A DNA stretch of 64,000 nucleotides from Acidiluteibacter ferrifornacis (GCF_009909615.1 NZ_WWNE01000004.1:62001-126000), one strand, 5' to 3'; positions 19,256 to 29,003 are shown, counted from the stretch's first letter. The notes: generated by a model not told the origin, from the letters alone. Program-made: numbers and translations.

Positions 19256-20620
19256 CTATTTACGAATCACTTTTTGCGTTGCTATTCCATCTGGTGAGAT
19301 AACTCTAATTATTAAAGAACCGGTACTGCCATTTGTTGGAATCTTTTGTAGAATGGTACTTTTGCCGCTAGAGAAAAAACCTTTATTCTCGTAATGTAAT
19401 CTCTTTCCTAAAACATCGAGTATTTCTATATAAACAGGGCCATTTGAGGTTAAATCAAAAGATAGTGAAATCTCATTTGTCTCAATAGGATTTGGATACA
19501 CTTGAAGGTTGTCTGAAAGTAGATTATTCTCTCTAACACTTGAATTTAAGGAACCATATATATGATCTACATATGTAGTTTCTGCAGAGCCAAAACTATT
19601 AGAAACGGTAAATTTTATAGTGTAATAACCAACATTCTGAAATACAATTTCAGGTCGAGGAGAATATCTATTAGAATTATTGACAAAGTAAAAAGTTGAC
19701 GGTGTAATGCTATAGTTGTAATTAGTTCTTTCAATATCAATAGTCTGACTAATTAGTTGGACTGTGTCTTCGTTTATTTCAGGGAAAATTGAAGAAGTGG
19801 TAAAGTGTGCTTTTGGACTAAGGTCTTTAGAAACTGGTCGATAGCTATCTTTATAAATCATAGTAGTTGGAACAAATTCACCGTTGATTTCAGTTCCGTT
19901 TATTTGCATAATCGGGATTTTAGATCCAGGCGCTAACCACTTGTATTCTATAGTGTGAGTATTTGCTGCAGAAGGCTGACCATTTACGTTAACAGAATCT
20001 CTAGTAAAAACTTCAGTTTTTACTCTAATACTATTAAAAGTTCCAAATGGGGTTGTAATACTACCATATGAATCTACCGTGTTTTTACGATATCCTTTAC
20101 TTATATATGAGCCAACAAACAATATACTCTTGGAAAAATAGAAGTTAGAACTGTCAACATCTCCATAATTTAAAGGAAATTGATAAATCTCGTCTGGATT
20201 AGAAAACGTGTTGGCAATCGTAAGTACACTGTATTTGGCTGCTAATCCAACCCGAGTAAATCCTTGAGTTGTATTTTGATAGAACTCGTAAACTTTTGTA
20301 ACTACGTTACCTTCAATTTTTAATGTATCTGTTGCCTTCCGTCCAAAATAACTATTATTGCTAAAGTCTGAATTATAGGGTGTTTGCCCTTTTGGTAAAT
20401 AGCTTACAACACCCTGAACTTCGGGCTCAATATGAGAAAAGTCCCAGTTTACATTTGCTCCCGAAATATTAAAAGTTACTTCAGATGCTGAATCTAAAAT
20501 AGCGGCACTATATCTAAGTGTATCTCCGCTAACAGGTAAGTCTGTACTGGTAATAGTAATTTGGCCAAAGCTACACTTTGTCAGAATAATTAGCGAAATT
20601 AAAGCGAGTTGTCGTTTCAT
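19256..20620 (-). CDS. Secreted protein with T9SS type A sorting domain
   Basis: 454 residues: signal peptide (MKRQLALISLIILTKCSFGQ), a long beta-rich region with no recognised enzyme motif, a PKD-like part around 290-360 (PEIVFQNVGYYTIKFTVSNS), and a C-terminal T9SS type A sorting domain of about 75 residues (VYPNPIETN, then VLGKRLHY, and the closing KVIRK). T9SS exports such proteins across the outer membrane and removes or anchors the C-terminal domain. The N-terminal function is unknown. Single gene, ATG at 20620. TAACTTGG upstream at about 20640 is a one-mismatch -7 box. Confidence 0.85.
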   Translation of the reverse strand: MKRQLALISLIILTKCSFGQITITSTDLPVSGDTLRYSAAILDSASEVTFNISGANVNWDFSHIEPEVQGVVSYLPKGQTPYNSDFSNNSYFGRKATDTLKIEGNVVTKVYEFYQNTTQGFTRVGLAAKYSVLTIANTFSNPDEIYQFPLNYGDVDSSNFYFSKSILFVGSYISKGYRKNTVDSYGSITTPFGTFNSIRVKTEVFTRDSVNVNGQPSAANTHTIEYKWLAPGSKIPIMQINGTEINGEFVPTTMIYKDSYRPVSKDLSPKAHFTTSSIFPEINEDTVQLISQTIDIERTNYNYSITPSTFYFVNNSNRYSPRPEIVFQNVGYYTIKFTVSNSFGSAETTYVDHIYGSLNSSVRENNLLSDNLQVYPNPIETNEISLSFDLTSNGPVYIEILDVLGKRLHYENKGFFSSGKSTILQKIPTNGSTGSLIIRVISPDGIATQKVIRK

Positions 20621-20664
20621 TATGATAGATTTTGTACCAAGTTAATTATAAACTAAATAAAAAG

Positions 20665-21297
20665 CTATCCATTAATGGCTTCGACTTGTTTTACTTCAGG
20701 AAGCATATCCATTAAAAGATTCTGGATTCCGGTTTTTAATGTCATAGTAGATGAAGGACAACCGCTGCATGCTCCTTTTAGAACTACACTTACCACCCCA
20801 TCCTTAAACTCATGAAAATGAATAGCCCCTCCGTCACTTTCTACTGCCGGGCGAACATATTCGTCTAAAATCTCTGTGATTTTAATTTCAATAGGGGTTA
20901 AATCTTCCTTTCTAGGCGAGTTTATAGTTGTTTTTTCAGGATTAGGTTCGCGTTTATGAACTGCTTTGGATTCGGCTAATTTCTCTTTATCTATAATTTT
21001 TGAACCTTCAGCATTTAAAAAATCTCCAATAAATGCTTTTAATTCAAGTAAGACATCATCCCAATCTACTAGACTAGACTTAGAGATACTTATAAAGTTA
21101 CTAGCAATAAAAACACCCGTAATAAATGGGAAAGTAAATAATTCTTTGGCTAAGTCTGATACTTCCGCTTCCGTCTTATTGTTGAATTCATATACTTCAC
21201 CATCCACTATCAAATATCTATTCGATACAAATTTCATTGTAGCGGGGTTCGGTGTGCTTTCAGCGTATATACTATGTGGTGCAAGTTTTACTTCCAT
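20665..21297 (-). CDS. Nfu-type iron-sulfur cluster scaffold/carrier
   Basis: 210 residues. Residues about 10-95 match the Nfu N-terminal domain (ESTPNPATMKFV is diagnostic), and residues about 135-205 the NifU C-terminal domain with the CSGCPSS motif (two Cys that coordinate an Fe-S cluster). Nfu delivers clusters to target proteins. A -7 box TACCTTTG (minus strand, 21321-21314) lies 16 bases before the start codon. It is divergent from the carbonic anhydrase gene, so the two may share a control region. Fe-S targets are not identifiable here. Confidence 0.93.
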   Translation of the reverse strand: MEVKLAPHSIYAESTPNPATMKFVSNRYLIVDGEVYEFNNKTEAEVSDLAKELFTFPFITGVFIASNFISISKSSLVDWDDVLLELKAFIGDFLNAEGSKIIDKEKLAESKAVHKREPNPEKTTINSPRKEDLTPIEIKITEILDEYVRPAVESDGGAIHFHEFKDGVVSVVLKGACSGCPSSTMTLKTGIQNLLMDMLPEVKQVEAING

Positions 21298-21374
21298 GTT
21301 CTTTTATTTTTTACAAAGGTATTAAGAATTGTGCGGCTTTCTTCCGAAATTTGAGTCTACATTAACAACGTATT

Positions 21375-21887
21375 ATGGCATTAATAAAAGCGGTACAAGG
21401 AAAAGCACCCCAAATAGGAGAGAATAGTTTTATAGCAGAAAATGCTACAATAGTTGGAGAGGTTATTATTGGCAAAGAATGTAGCATTTGGTTCAATGCT
21501 GTCATTAGAGGAGATGTCAACTTTATTCGAATGGGAGATAGGGTGAATGTACAAGATGGTGCTGTAATCCATTGTACGTATCAAAAGGCTGGAACTACCA
21601 TAGGAAATAATGTTTCGATTGGTCACAATGCATTAGTGCATGGATGTACTATTCATGATAACGTATTAATTGGTATGGGATCAATAGTGATGGATAATTG
21701 CATTGTAGAGAGTAACTCCATTATTGCAGCTGGTGCTGTATTATTAGAAGGGACTCATGTGAAGGAGGGAAGTGTGTATGCTGGTGTTCCTGCAAAACTG
21801 GTAAAACAAGCTGATCGTGCCTTAATTGATGGTGAAATCAATCGGATTGCACAAAATTATGTGAAGTATTCTTCCTGGTTCAAATAA
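21375..21887 (+). CDS. Gamma carbonic anhydrase family protein
   Basis: 170 residues built from hexapeptide repeats forming a left-handed beta helix. Conserved metal-ligand His residues are placed in VIHCTYQ, GHNALVHGCTI and nearby, as in YrdA/PaaY/CaiE. Some members are zinc- or iron-dependent carbonic anhydrases and others have unknown acyl or thioester functions, so activity is not established. Starts 77 bases from the divergent nfu gene and ends before a terminator. Confidence 0.9.
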   Translation: MALIKAVQGKAPQIGENSFIAENATIVGEVIIGKECSIWFNAVIRGDVNFIRMGDRVNVQDGAVIHCTYQKAGTTIGNNVSIGHNALVHGCTIHDNVLIGMGSIVMDNCIVESNSIIAAGAVLLEGTHVKEGSVYAGVPAKLVKQADRALIDGEINRIAQNYVKYSSWFK

Positions 21888-21925
21888 AGAAGAAAGCACT
21901 AGTGAGTATTGATAGGGGAAATCAA

Positions 21926-21960
21926 AAAAGGCAGCTCAATTAGAACTGCCTTTTAAAATG
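21926..21960. terminator. Terminator between carbonic anhydrase and ompH genes
   Basis: AAAAGGCAG at 21926-21934 pairs with CTGCCTTTT at 21946-21954 across an 11-base loop. The arms carry A and T runs, so it can work in both directions between the convergent genes. Confidence 0.75.
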
Positions 21961-22464
21961 TTATATTAAGCCAAGCTTCTTCTTTACCTTGCTCATAATA
22001 TCTTCTGAATCTTTCGCATACAATAGAAAGCCTGCACTTGAATCAAATACATAAGTATATTGTCCTTCTTTTGCTACTTCTTCGATTGCATTTTTAACTT
22101 TAGTGATGATAGGCTCCAAAAGTTCTGTTTCTTTCTTCGCTAAGTCCTCTTCAGCCCCTGCTCTAAATTCTTGAATTCTTCCTTCCATGTCACGAATTTC
22201 ATTTTCCTTTGCCTTTTTTATCGGCTCTGACATATTTGACTGGTTTGCCTGGTAATCTGCATATTTAGCCTGTAGTTCCTTCGACATTTTTTGCAATTGT
22301 TCTTCTAATTGCTGAGTATAAGCTTGAAAATCTTTTTCTGCTTGCACCTTCTCGGGCATTATCGAAAGCAATTCGTTTGAATTTACGTGTCCAAACTTTT
22401 GTGCAAAACCTACAGTTGTAGTTGCTAATAATGCTATAAGTGTGAAAATTTTAATGAACTTCAT
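21961..22464 (-). CDS. OmpH/Skp family periplasmic chaperone (second copy)
   Basis: 167 residues with a signal peptide (cleavage around GFAQ) and the Skp layout: a first strand KFGHVNSNELLSIMPE, a long coiled-coil stretch rich in Gln/Glu/Lys (residues about 45-115), and a last strand QYTYVFDSSAGFLLY. Skp-like chaperones hold unfolded outer-membrane proteins in the periplasm and hand them to BamA. It follows the first OmpH copy by 42 bp in the same direction and ends at a terminator. Confidence 0.88.
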   Translation of the reverse strand: MKFIKIFTLIALLATTTVGFAQKFGHVNSNELLSIMPEKVQAEKDFQAYTQQLEEQLQKMSKELQAKYADYQANQSNMSEPIKKAKENEIRDMEGRIQEFRAGAEEDLAKKETELLEPIITKVKNAIEEVAKEGQYTYVFDSSAGFLLYAKDSEDIMSKVKKKLGLI

Positions 22465-22506
22465 TGATAGATTGTTTGAAATGTTATTATTGGTTTTAAT
22501 AGTGGA

Positions 22507-23043
22507 TTACTTAGATTGGCTTGGACTGTATCCTAATCGTTTAATGACATCGTCACTTTTGTCGTATTTAGGGTTGGTATAAATTAATGTTAATGCACTA
22601 GATTTATCAAAGATAATGGCATATTGACCAATAGATGAAATTTCTTTAACAGCTTTGTATATTTCATCTTGTATTGGCTTAATTAACTCTTGTCTTTTTT
22701 TGAATAACTCTCCGTCAACTCCAAATTTTGACTTTTGAAAATCTTTTGCTGCTTGCTCAGCTTTGATGATGTCTTCTCTTCGTTTGGTCTTCATCTCTTC
22801 TGTCAACAAAATTTCTTCTGCTTGATAATCTTTGTACATTTTATCAATTTCAGAATATTTACGTTCCACTTGCTCTTGCCATTGTTTTGACAAATTATCT
22901 AAATCGGTTTGTGCAGTTTTGTACTCAGGAATATTACTTAAAATATACTCGGTATCAATGTATGCAAACTTTTGAGCAAAAGCAGAAGTTGCTGCAATTA
23001 AAATAAAGGCTAATAGTACTACAATTCTTTTCATTTTTTTCAA
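22507..23043 (-). CDS. OmpH/Skp family periplasmic chaperone (first copy)
   Basis: 178 residues, signal peptide (hydrophobic core, cleavage at AFAQ), strand KFAYIDTEYILSNIPEY, a coiled-coil middle (DLDNLSKQWQEQVERK...), and the closing QYAIIFDKSSALTLIY strand. Same family as the downstream gene, but with clearly different sequence, so a tandem old duplication. Located directly after bamA, which is the normal setting for Skp genes and fits a role as partner for outer-membrane barrel insertion. Confidence 0.9.
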   Translation of the reverse strand: MKKMKRIVVLLAFILIAATSAFAQKFAYIDTEYILSNIPEYKTAQTDLDNLSKQWQEQVERKYSEIDKMYKDYQAEEILLTEEMKTKRREDIIKAEQAAKDFQKSKFGVDGELFKKRQELIKPIQDEIYKAVKEISSIGQYAIIFDKSSALTLIYTNPKYDKSDDVIKRLGYSPSQSK

Positions 23044-23089
23044 TTTTAGTTCGACTTAAATTAAAAGGGTGTGCGAATTTAACTTTTTT

Positions 23090-25606
23090 CTACCACCCAT
23101 TTAAGCTACCTCCAATCGTGAAGTGAATTTCAGTTCTTTTATCTGGATTAGAACCTGGAACATCGTCAAAACGATAGCCCCAATCAAGCCCAAGCAATCC
23201 AAACATTGGCATAAAAATTCTGACTCCAACTCCTGCTGCTCTTTTCACCTCAAAAGGATTAAAGTCATTGAAGGCTGCCCATGAATTTCCTGCTTCTGCA
23301 AAAGCTAGGCCATAAATTGTAGCTGATGGATTTAACGATACAGGGTATCTGAGTTCCATCGTATACTTGTTAACAATAGTTGCACCAGTAGAAGGGGAAA
23401 GATCTCCATTTCCATAACCACGTAATGCAATAATTTCTCTACCATCTAATGCGAATCCGCTAAGACCATCACCACCCAAATAGAATCTTTCAAAAGGTGA
23501 TTGACCTAAACTTTGATTATATTGACCTAATACACCAAAACCCATTTTAGTGTTTAAAACTAAGTCTCCGGCAATACTGGTAAACCAAGAAGTATTAAAT
23601 TTCCATTTGTGGTATTCAATATACTTATACTTTTCTTGAGCTGAAATAGCATCATAATCTTTATCAGGTTGGAATAGTGAGTACGGAGGGGTAAATTGGA
23701 CACTCAATGAGGTTTGTGACCCTGATCGAGGATAAATTGGCGCATCAATAGAGTTCCTAGCAAGTACTGTTTTAAAGCTTAAGCTGTTAGCAAATCCATT
23801 GGAGAAAATAAAATTCGATCCAGCATTTTGAAGAGTATAGTATTGATAAGAGACTTCATTGTAAAGCGTAAAAAAGTCATCAGGTACTTCTAATCTTCTT
23901 CCAAGACCTACTGATGCTCCAGAAGTTTGAATGGCATACCTCAAAGGATTGTCAACCATTTCCCCTTCGGAATCCAAAACTTTCTTGTCAAGTCCATTAG
24001 TTTGATTAGAGTGATAAACACTAACACTTAGAGAGTTTGGTTTTCTTCCTCCCAGCCATGGTTCTGTAAATGAAGCATTATAAGATTGAAAATAACGCCC
24101 ATTAGATTGCGCTCGCAAACTTAACTTTTGTCCATCTCCGGCGGGTAATGGCTGCCAAGCCCCTTTTTTAAAGAAGTTACGCGCAGAAAAGTTATTGAAT
24201 GATACTCCTAAACTTCCAACCACTCTTCCTGCTCCCCATCCTCCGGAAAGCTCAATTTGGTCGGATGGACGTTCCTCAACAACATACTCAATGTCTACGG
24301 TCCCATTTTCTTGATTAGGAATTGGGTTTACTCCCAAGGTTTCTTGGTTAAAGTATCCTAACTGGGCTAATTCTCTTTGTGTTCTAATGATGTCAGCTCT
24401 ACTAAATAGTTCTCCTGGACGAGTCCTAATTTCTCTTAGAATTACGTGGTCATTCGTTTTTGTATTTCCTGTTATGGTAATACTATTGATGGTCGCCTGT
24501 TTGCCTTCTCTCAATCTAATTTCAAAATCAATAGAATCATTTCTAACTCCTACTTCTACGACATCAGGTTGAAAAAATAAGTATCCTTGATCTAAATAAA
24601 GAGAACTTATGTCTCGTCCATTAGGATCCATGAAAATGCGTTGATCCATTAACTCTTGATTAAAAACCTCTCCCTCATCTATGTTGAGGATTCTATCTAA
24701 CTCTTCGTTAGTGTACTTCGTATTACCAACCCATTTTATTTTTCCAAAATAGTATTGTTTCCCTTCTGAAATTTTTAAGAATAGTTGGATGTTTTTTTCA
24801 TCAATTTTTTGGATGGAATCAGAAATGATTTTGGCATCCCGATAACCTTTTGCATTGTATTTGTCGATGATGGCTTGTTTGTCTTTTTTGAAGGCTGGTT
24901 TTACAAGCTTTGATGTTTTAAAAATATTGTAGAACCTCTTTTGTTTAGTGTCTTTCATTAATCGGCGCACTTTTTTGTCTGAAAGTGCTTCGTTACCTTC
25001 TATAAAAATTTCTTTTATTTTAACTCGTTCCCCTTTGTCGACTTTAATGGTAAGAATGATACTGTTGTTGATAAGTGTATCAACTTCTTGCACTAAATTC
25101 ACTGTTGTATTTAAATAACCTTTATCGGTATAATACTTCTTTACTTTATATTCTGTACTTTCTATTAGGCTTTGGGTAATTAATTTTCCTCTAACTAATT
25201 TAATCTCTTCTCTTAACGTTTCTTGTTTTCCTTTCTTGACCCCTACAAATTTAAATTTTGACAACCTAGGTCGCTCTTGAATATAAATGTCTAAGAAAAT
25301 TTTATCTCCGATAATTTCCGTAGCGGAAATTTGAATATCTGTAAACAAATCTTGTTTCCAAAGGTTTGTAATCGCTTTAGTGATTTCATCTCCTGGAACT
25401 TTTATTTCTTTTCCAATCTCTAATCCTGAAATAGCTCTTAATGCATTATTATCAAAACTTTGTACTCCAGAAACTGTTACACCACCTATGGTAAAAGTTC
25501 TAGGAGTGGAGTAATCGATTAAATCCAATCCTGGACTAGTTGAAATTTGACCATAGCCAGTCAGTCCTATTGATAGCAGAGCTACAAGGATTAAAATATT
25601 CTTCAT
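23090..25606 (-). CDS. bamA: BamA outer-membrane protein assembly factor
   Basis: 838 residues. Signal peptide, POTRA repeats in the first 430 residues (TVSGVQSFDNNALRAISGL, then IKEIFIEGNEALSDKKVRRL, then SITITGNTKTNDHVILREI) and a 16-strand barrel ending with an aromatic-type C-terminus at Trp. BamA inserts beta-barrel proteins in the outer membrane and is essential. The start (ATGA) overlaps the uppS stop by four bases. Its position between uppS and ompH is the standard Bacteroidota order. Confidence 0.96.
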   Translation of the reverse strand: MKNILILVALLSIGLTGYGQISTSPGLDLIDYSTPRTFTIGGVTVSGVQSFDNNALRAISGLEIGKEIKVPGDEITKAITNLWKQDLFTDIQISATEIIGDKIFLDIYIQERPRLSKFKFVGVKKGKQETLREEIKLVRGKLITQSLIESTEYKVKKYYTDKGYLNTTVNLVQEVDTLINNSIILTIKVDKGERVKIKEIFIEGNEALSDKKVRRLMKDTKQKRFYNIFKTSKLVKPAFKKDKQAIIDKYNAKGYRDAKIISDSIQKIDEKNIQLFLKISEGKQYYFGKIKWVGNTKYTNEELDRILNIDEGEVFNQELMDQRIFMDPNGRDISSLYLDQGYLFFQPDVVEVGVRNDSIDFEIRLREGKQATINSITITGNTKTNDHVILREIRTRPGELFSRADIIRTQRELAQLGYFNQETLGVNPIPNQENGTVDIEYVVEERPSDQIELSGGWGAGRVVGSLGVSFNNFSARNFFKKGAWQPLPAGDGQKLSLRAQSNGRYFQSYNASFTEPWLGGRKPNSLSVSVYHSNQTNGLDKKVLDSEGEMVDNPLRYAIQTSGASVGLGRRLEVPDDFFTLYNEVSYQYYTLQNAGSNFIFSNGFANSLSFKTVLARNSIDAPIYPRSGSQTSLSVQFTPPYSLFQPDKDYDAISAQEKYKYIEYHKWKFNTSWFTSIAGDLVLNTKMGFGVLGQYNQSLGQSPFERFYLGGDGLSGFALDGREIIALRGYGNGDLSPSTGATIVNKYTMELRYPVSLNPSATIYGLAFAEAGNSWAAFNDFNPFEVKRAAGVGVRIFMPMFGLLGLDWGYRFDDVPGSNPDKRTEIHFTIGGSLNGW

Positions 25607-26349
25607 GCGTTGGTTGGGGTTTCTAGTTGCTCACTCGTTTTTCCAAATCTTCTTTCTCTCTGTTGGTAACTGAGAATAGCCTCTTCTAAATCTGCTTTTC
25701 TAAAATCTGGCCAAAGGGTAGGAGTGAAATAGAGTTCAGAATAGGCAATTTGCCATAAAAGAAAATTGCTAATTCTATGTTCGCCACTTGTGCGAATTAA
25801 TAATTCAGGATCAGGAAATTGAGCTGTACATAAATTAGACTGTATGGTGCCTTCATTAATTTCTTCAGGATTTAATTCGCCATTTTTGACTTTGTTAGCA
25901 ATCGTTTTCATTGCTTGGGTAATTTCCCATTTAGAACTATAAGACAAGGCTAATATTAGGTTCAGTCCTGTATTGTTAGAAGTTTTCTCTATCGAGCTCA
26001 AAAGCTCTTTCTTGGCTAAGTTTGGCAAGTTGTCTAAATTTCCGATGGCATGTAAACGGATATTATTCTTATTTAGTGTCTTTGTTTCTTTACTTATTGT
26101 AGTAACTAACAAAGTCATTAATGCTGTCACCTCAGCTTTTGGACGATTCCAGTTTTCTGTTGAAAAGGCATAGAGAGTAAGGTGTTGAATGCCAAGTTCC
26201 GCAGCACCTTCTGTTACTTGTCTAACAGATTCAACTCCATTTTTATGTCCAAAAACTCTTGCCTTGCCTTTGTTTTTGGCCCACCTACCATTACCATCCA
26301 TGATAATTGCAATATGACTAGGGAGTTTACTTTTATCGATATTACTCAT
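25603..26349 (-). CDS. uppS: Isoprenyl transferase, undecaprenyl diphosphate synthase type
   Basis: About 248 residues from ATG at 26349. Makes the C55 carrier lipid for peptidoglycan and glycan assembly by cis-condensation of IPP. Conserved elements: IAIIMDGNGRWAKNKG (Asp for Mg2+, phosphate-binding loop), GHKNGVESVRQV, LTLYAFSTENWNRP, and LIRTSGEHRISNFLLWQIAYSELYF. I set the start at the ATG before the family N-terminus; an upstream in-frame start (26400) would add 17 residues with no family match. It overlaps bamA by four bases. Confidence 0.95.
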   Translation of the reverse strand: MSNIDKSKLPSHIAIIMDGNGRWAKNKGKARVFGHKNGVESVRQVTEGAAELGIQHLTLYAFSTENWNRPKAEVTALMTLLVTTISKETKTLNKNNIRLHAIGNLDNLPNLAKKELLSSIEKTSNNTGLNLILALSYSSKWEITQAMKTIANKVKNGELNPEEINEGTIQSNLCTAQFPDPELLIRTSGEHRISNFLLWQIAYSELYFTPTLWPDFRKADLEEAILSYQQRERRFGKTSEQLETPTNA

Positions 26350-26400
26350 TAATATTTTCCTGCTAAAAATGCTTACAAATATCCAATTAATAGTTGGCAA

Positions 26401-27099
26401 TTAAAAATTGGAGGGACAGACGTTTTTCTTCGTTAATCTATAGTTTAAAGAGACACCAATTATTGAATACCAATCGTTGTCATAATCTTTTCCATTTTCA
26501 AAATCTGGTAGTTCTAAATTATTGTTGATTAAGCCGTCGATGTTGTCTCTTCCTGTTTTTCTGAAGCCCCACTCGGCAGAAAGCCCAAACCTTGAGAATA
26601 AGTTAACTTTAAATCCGACTCCAAAAGGGATAGCCACTCCCCATTGTTTGATGTCTTCTGATCTCACATCTACTCCATCTTGAGTGGTTTGAGGATTGTA
26701 TTGAAATGCAGATAGTCCCACGAATAAAAATGGAGAAAACGGTTGACTCCAGTCTCCGATCGTATACTTCATGAAATTAAATTCGATTTGGGTGGATAAT
26801 TCTAGAAGGTTGGATTCAAATTCTGCATTTCTGATTTGACCAAACTCTAAATCTGCAATGTCATCATTGCCCCTGATCTTAGTATAAATAGCGGTTGCTT
26901 TTAAAGCATATCTAGGATTTAAGTTGTATCTAAAAACTCCTCCAAAAGCGAGTCCTCCACCATCAGAACTAAACTGCTGCGTTGGGTTTAATTCTCCGTT
27001 ATAATTGCCTTTTCCTAATAAAATTCCCATTTCTGGAATTTTCTGTCCATTACAAAAGACACTCAATAAAAGTAGAAAAACACTAAAGAAATATTTCAT
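26401..27099 (-). CDS. porG: DUF6089 outer-membrane barrel, PorG-like T9SS component
   Basis: 232 residues with signal peptide (cleavage about residue 18) and alternating beta strands of an 8- to 10-strand barrel: IPEMGILLGKGNYNGELN, then a repeated Gly-aromatic pattern. DUF6089 contains PorG of Porphyromonas, a T9SS protein that associates with the PorK/PorN ring, and PorG lies directly before uppS there, as it does here. Family is clear; equating it with PorG rests on family plus this gene order. The type A and B cargo proteins elsewhere in the window support a working T9SS. Confidence 0.7.
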   Translation of the reverse strand: MKYFFSVFLLLLSVFCNGQKIPEMGILLGKGNYNGELNPTQQFSSDGGGLAFGGVFRYNLNPRYALKATAIYTKIRGNDDIADLEFGQIRNAEFESNLLELSTQIEFNFMKYTIGDWSQPFSPFLFVGLSAFQYNPQTTQDGVDVRSEDIKQWGVAIPFGVGFKVNLFSRFGLSAEWGFRKTGRDNIDGLINNNLELPDFENGKDYDNDWYSIIGVSLNYRLTKKNVCPSNF

Positions 27100-27150
27100 G
27101 CGCTAAAGTTCGTAAAAGCAATTAACGTAGTAAAGAAATAAATAGTGTAT

Positions 27151-28038
27151 TTAGAATTTTGGTCGACTTCTTCTTCTAGCCAAAATCTTCTTTGTGACAG
27201 TAACCGTTCCTGTCATGAAGGCGTCATTTTGGGAAGGATCACCTCTTGTTTCACCTTGCGCACCATTCCCTAGTTCGCCACTAGAGATTAATTTTTCAAT
27301 ATCTCTATTGCCTCCATTAGCAGCTATAATTGCTTCTGTATCATAGAATTTTCCACTTACATCATCGATGTAATCTGAATATGTAATGCGATACATAAAT
27401 TCTAAACCAATTGTCCAATAACGATCAATCGATTTTGCAACACCTATTCCGAGAGGTATAGTCAATGTGGTGCGTTTGTATTTGCTTTTTTGTCCTGGTA
27501 GTCCTTGGCCTTCGGTTCCGATTGGTTGAAGAGCAACATATTTGCCATTCAATTCAGCTTTGGGATTAAAATACATAAACCCAATACCACCTAAAAGGTA
27601 AAAGTCCATTTTTAAACCTTTGTTCCCTCTAACTCCTCTTAATCGATAAGCACCATTTCTAGAGTTTTGTAAAAAGTAGAATTCGGCCATTAGGCTTGCT
27701 TCCCAAAAATGAGATCTAAAGTTTAAATCTCTCCTTCTTCTTTGCTCTTGTTTGGTATTCTTATCATCACCTTTTAGAAGACCCCAAGTTAAACTACCTC
27801 TGGCACTTATGAATTGATTCAACTGATATTTAACTCCAGCATTTACAGTCATTCTTGTAGCTGCGATGTCAAGGTCTGTAAAGTCATGGGCTCCGATATC
27901 ATTGCCGCCTCCAAGGTCTCCTAAAAAGTTCGTAACCCCGACACCACCGTATACTTGTTTACGATATCTTTTCCATAGCTGAGCGCTAACAAGTGTTGGG
28001 ATAAAAAGAAATAATAAAATGATGGAATACTTTTTCAT
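27151..28038 (-). CDS. Second DUF6089-like outer-membrane barrel
   Basis: About 295 residues from ATG at 28038, with signal peptide ending at VSAQ. The first mature part, KQVYGGVGVTNFLGDLGGGND, resembles the DUF6089 N-terminal strand pair, and later segments (GIGVAKSIDRYWTIGLEFMYR) are barrel-like, so it looks like a longer paralogue of the adjacent PorG-like protein. It has a tail of basic residues (ARRRSRPKF), unusual for a barrel end. Lies 51 bp upstream of the PorG-like gene. Membership is plausible, function unknown. Confidence 0.6.
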   Translation of the reverse strand: MKKYSIILLFLFIPTLVSAQLWKRYRKQVYGGVGVTNFLGDLGGGNDIGAHDFTDLDIAATRMTVNAGVKYQLNQFISARGSLTWGLLKGDDKNTKQEQRRRRDLNFRSHFWEASLMAEFYFLQNSRNGAYRLRGVRGNKGLKMDFYLLGGIGFMYFNPKAELNGKYVALQPIGTEGQGLPGQKSKYKRTTLTIPLGIGVAKSIDRYWTIGLEFMYRITYSDYIDDVSGKFYDTEAIIAANGGNRDIEKLISSGELGNGAQGETRGDPSQNDAFMTGTVTVTKKILARRRSRPKF

Positions 28039-28119
28039 AACTCTAAGTCTGCGCAAATATAAAAAATCAATGTGAATTTTACCCCATTTTTCGATTAATG
28101 GTAATATTAAGTAGTTATG

Positions 28120-28998
28120 TTATTTATTGCGTTGGTCTAACCCCCAATTTAATTTGTTGCGCAAGCTAGAAATAAACGACTGATTTGGAAGTTGAATCAA
28201 GGAAATAGTGAATTTAGCTTTTTGAACAACGATAGATTCTTTGGCAGTTATAACTTTTGACCTAAAATCCAATGCCAGTAAACTTTGCTTAGCCCTACTT
28301 TCAACAGTAAACCGTAGGACAGAGGAATCGGCAATTACTATAGGCCGAACATTTAAATTGTGGGGAGCAATTGGTGTTAGTGTAAAGTTTCCTGTGCCAG
28401 GCATTATTATTGGACCTCCGCAACTCAATGAATAGGCTGTGGAGCCCGTTGCAGTAGAAATAATAAGTCCATCTGCCCAATAGGAATTTAAATGACAATC
28501 ATCGATATATGTATGAATGGTAATCATACTTGAAGAATCTCTTTTAAGTATACTCAATTCGTTTAGCGCAAAATTGGTATCACCAAAAAGGTTACTTTCC
28601 GTATTTACTTCCAATAATGTTCGGTGATCTAGTTGGTAGTCTTTATTACTGATGCATTCAATGGCATATTCTATTTCTCCTGGTTTAGTGTTCGATAAAA
28701 AGCCAAGTCTGCCGGTGTTTATTCCTAAAATGGGGATGTTTAGATCACGGACTAGTGTTACAGACTCCAATATTGTTCCATCTCCTCCTATAGAGATAAA
28801 GGCATCAAAGGATTGGTCGAGCTCAGCGTAACTACTAAAAGGAATAATAGCCTCGTCATTGGTTAATCCAACAACTTCATTTTGAAAATTAGAAAAGACA
28901 TAAATATCAGCAGATTTATTTTTTAAACATTGGAAAAGCATTGATACGCTTTCCTTGTTCCCATCTGCCAATTTTCGGCCATAAATAGCTATTTTCAT
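28120..28998 (-). CDS. nadK: NAD kinase
   Basis: 292 residues, phosphorylates NAD to NADP using ATP or polyphosphate. The diagnostic GGDGT loop sits at residues 71-75 (ISIGGDGTIL), LGINTGRLGFLS follows at about 95-107, the NELSI motif around 152, and the DGLIISTATGSTAYSLSCGGPI block near 180. Sits in the CBS-barrel-nadK-porG-uppS-bamA minus-strand run that is conserved in Bacteroidota. Its ATG at 28998 starts a regular N-terminal strand (MKIAIYGR). Confidence 0.95.
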   Translation of the reverse strand: MKIAIYGRKLADGNKESVSMLFQCLKNKSADIYVFSNFQNEVVGLTNDEAIIPFSSYAELDQSFDAFISIGGDGTILESVTLVRDLNIPILGINTGRLGFLSNTKPGEIEYAIECISNKDYQLDHRTLLEVNTESNLFGDTNFALNELSILKRDSSSMITIHTYIDDCHLNSYWADGLIISTATGSTAYSLSCGGPIIMPGTGNFTLTPIAPHNLNVRPIVIADSSVLRFTVESRAKQSLLALDFRSKVITAKESIVVQKAKFTISLIQLPNQSFISSLRNKLNWGLDQRNK

Positions 28999-29003
28999 AT
29001 TGC

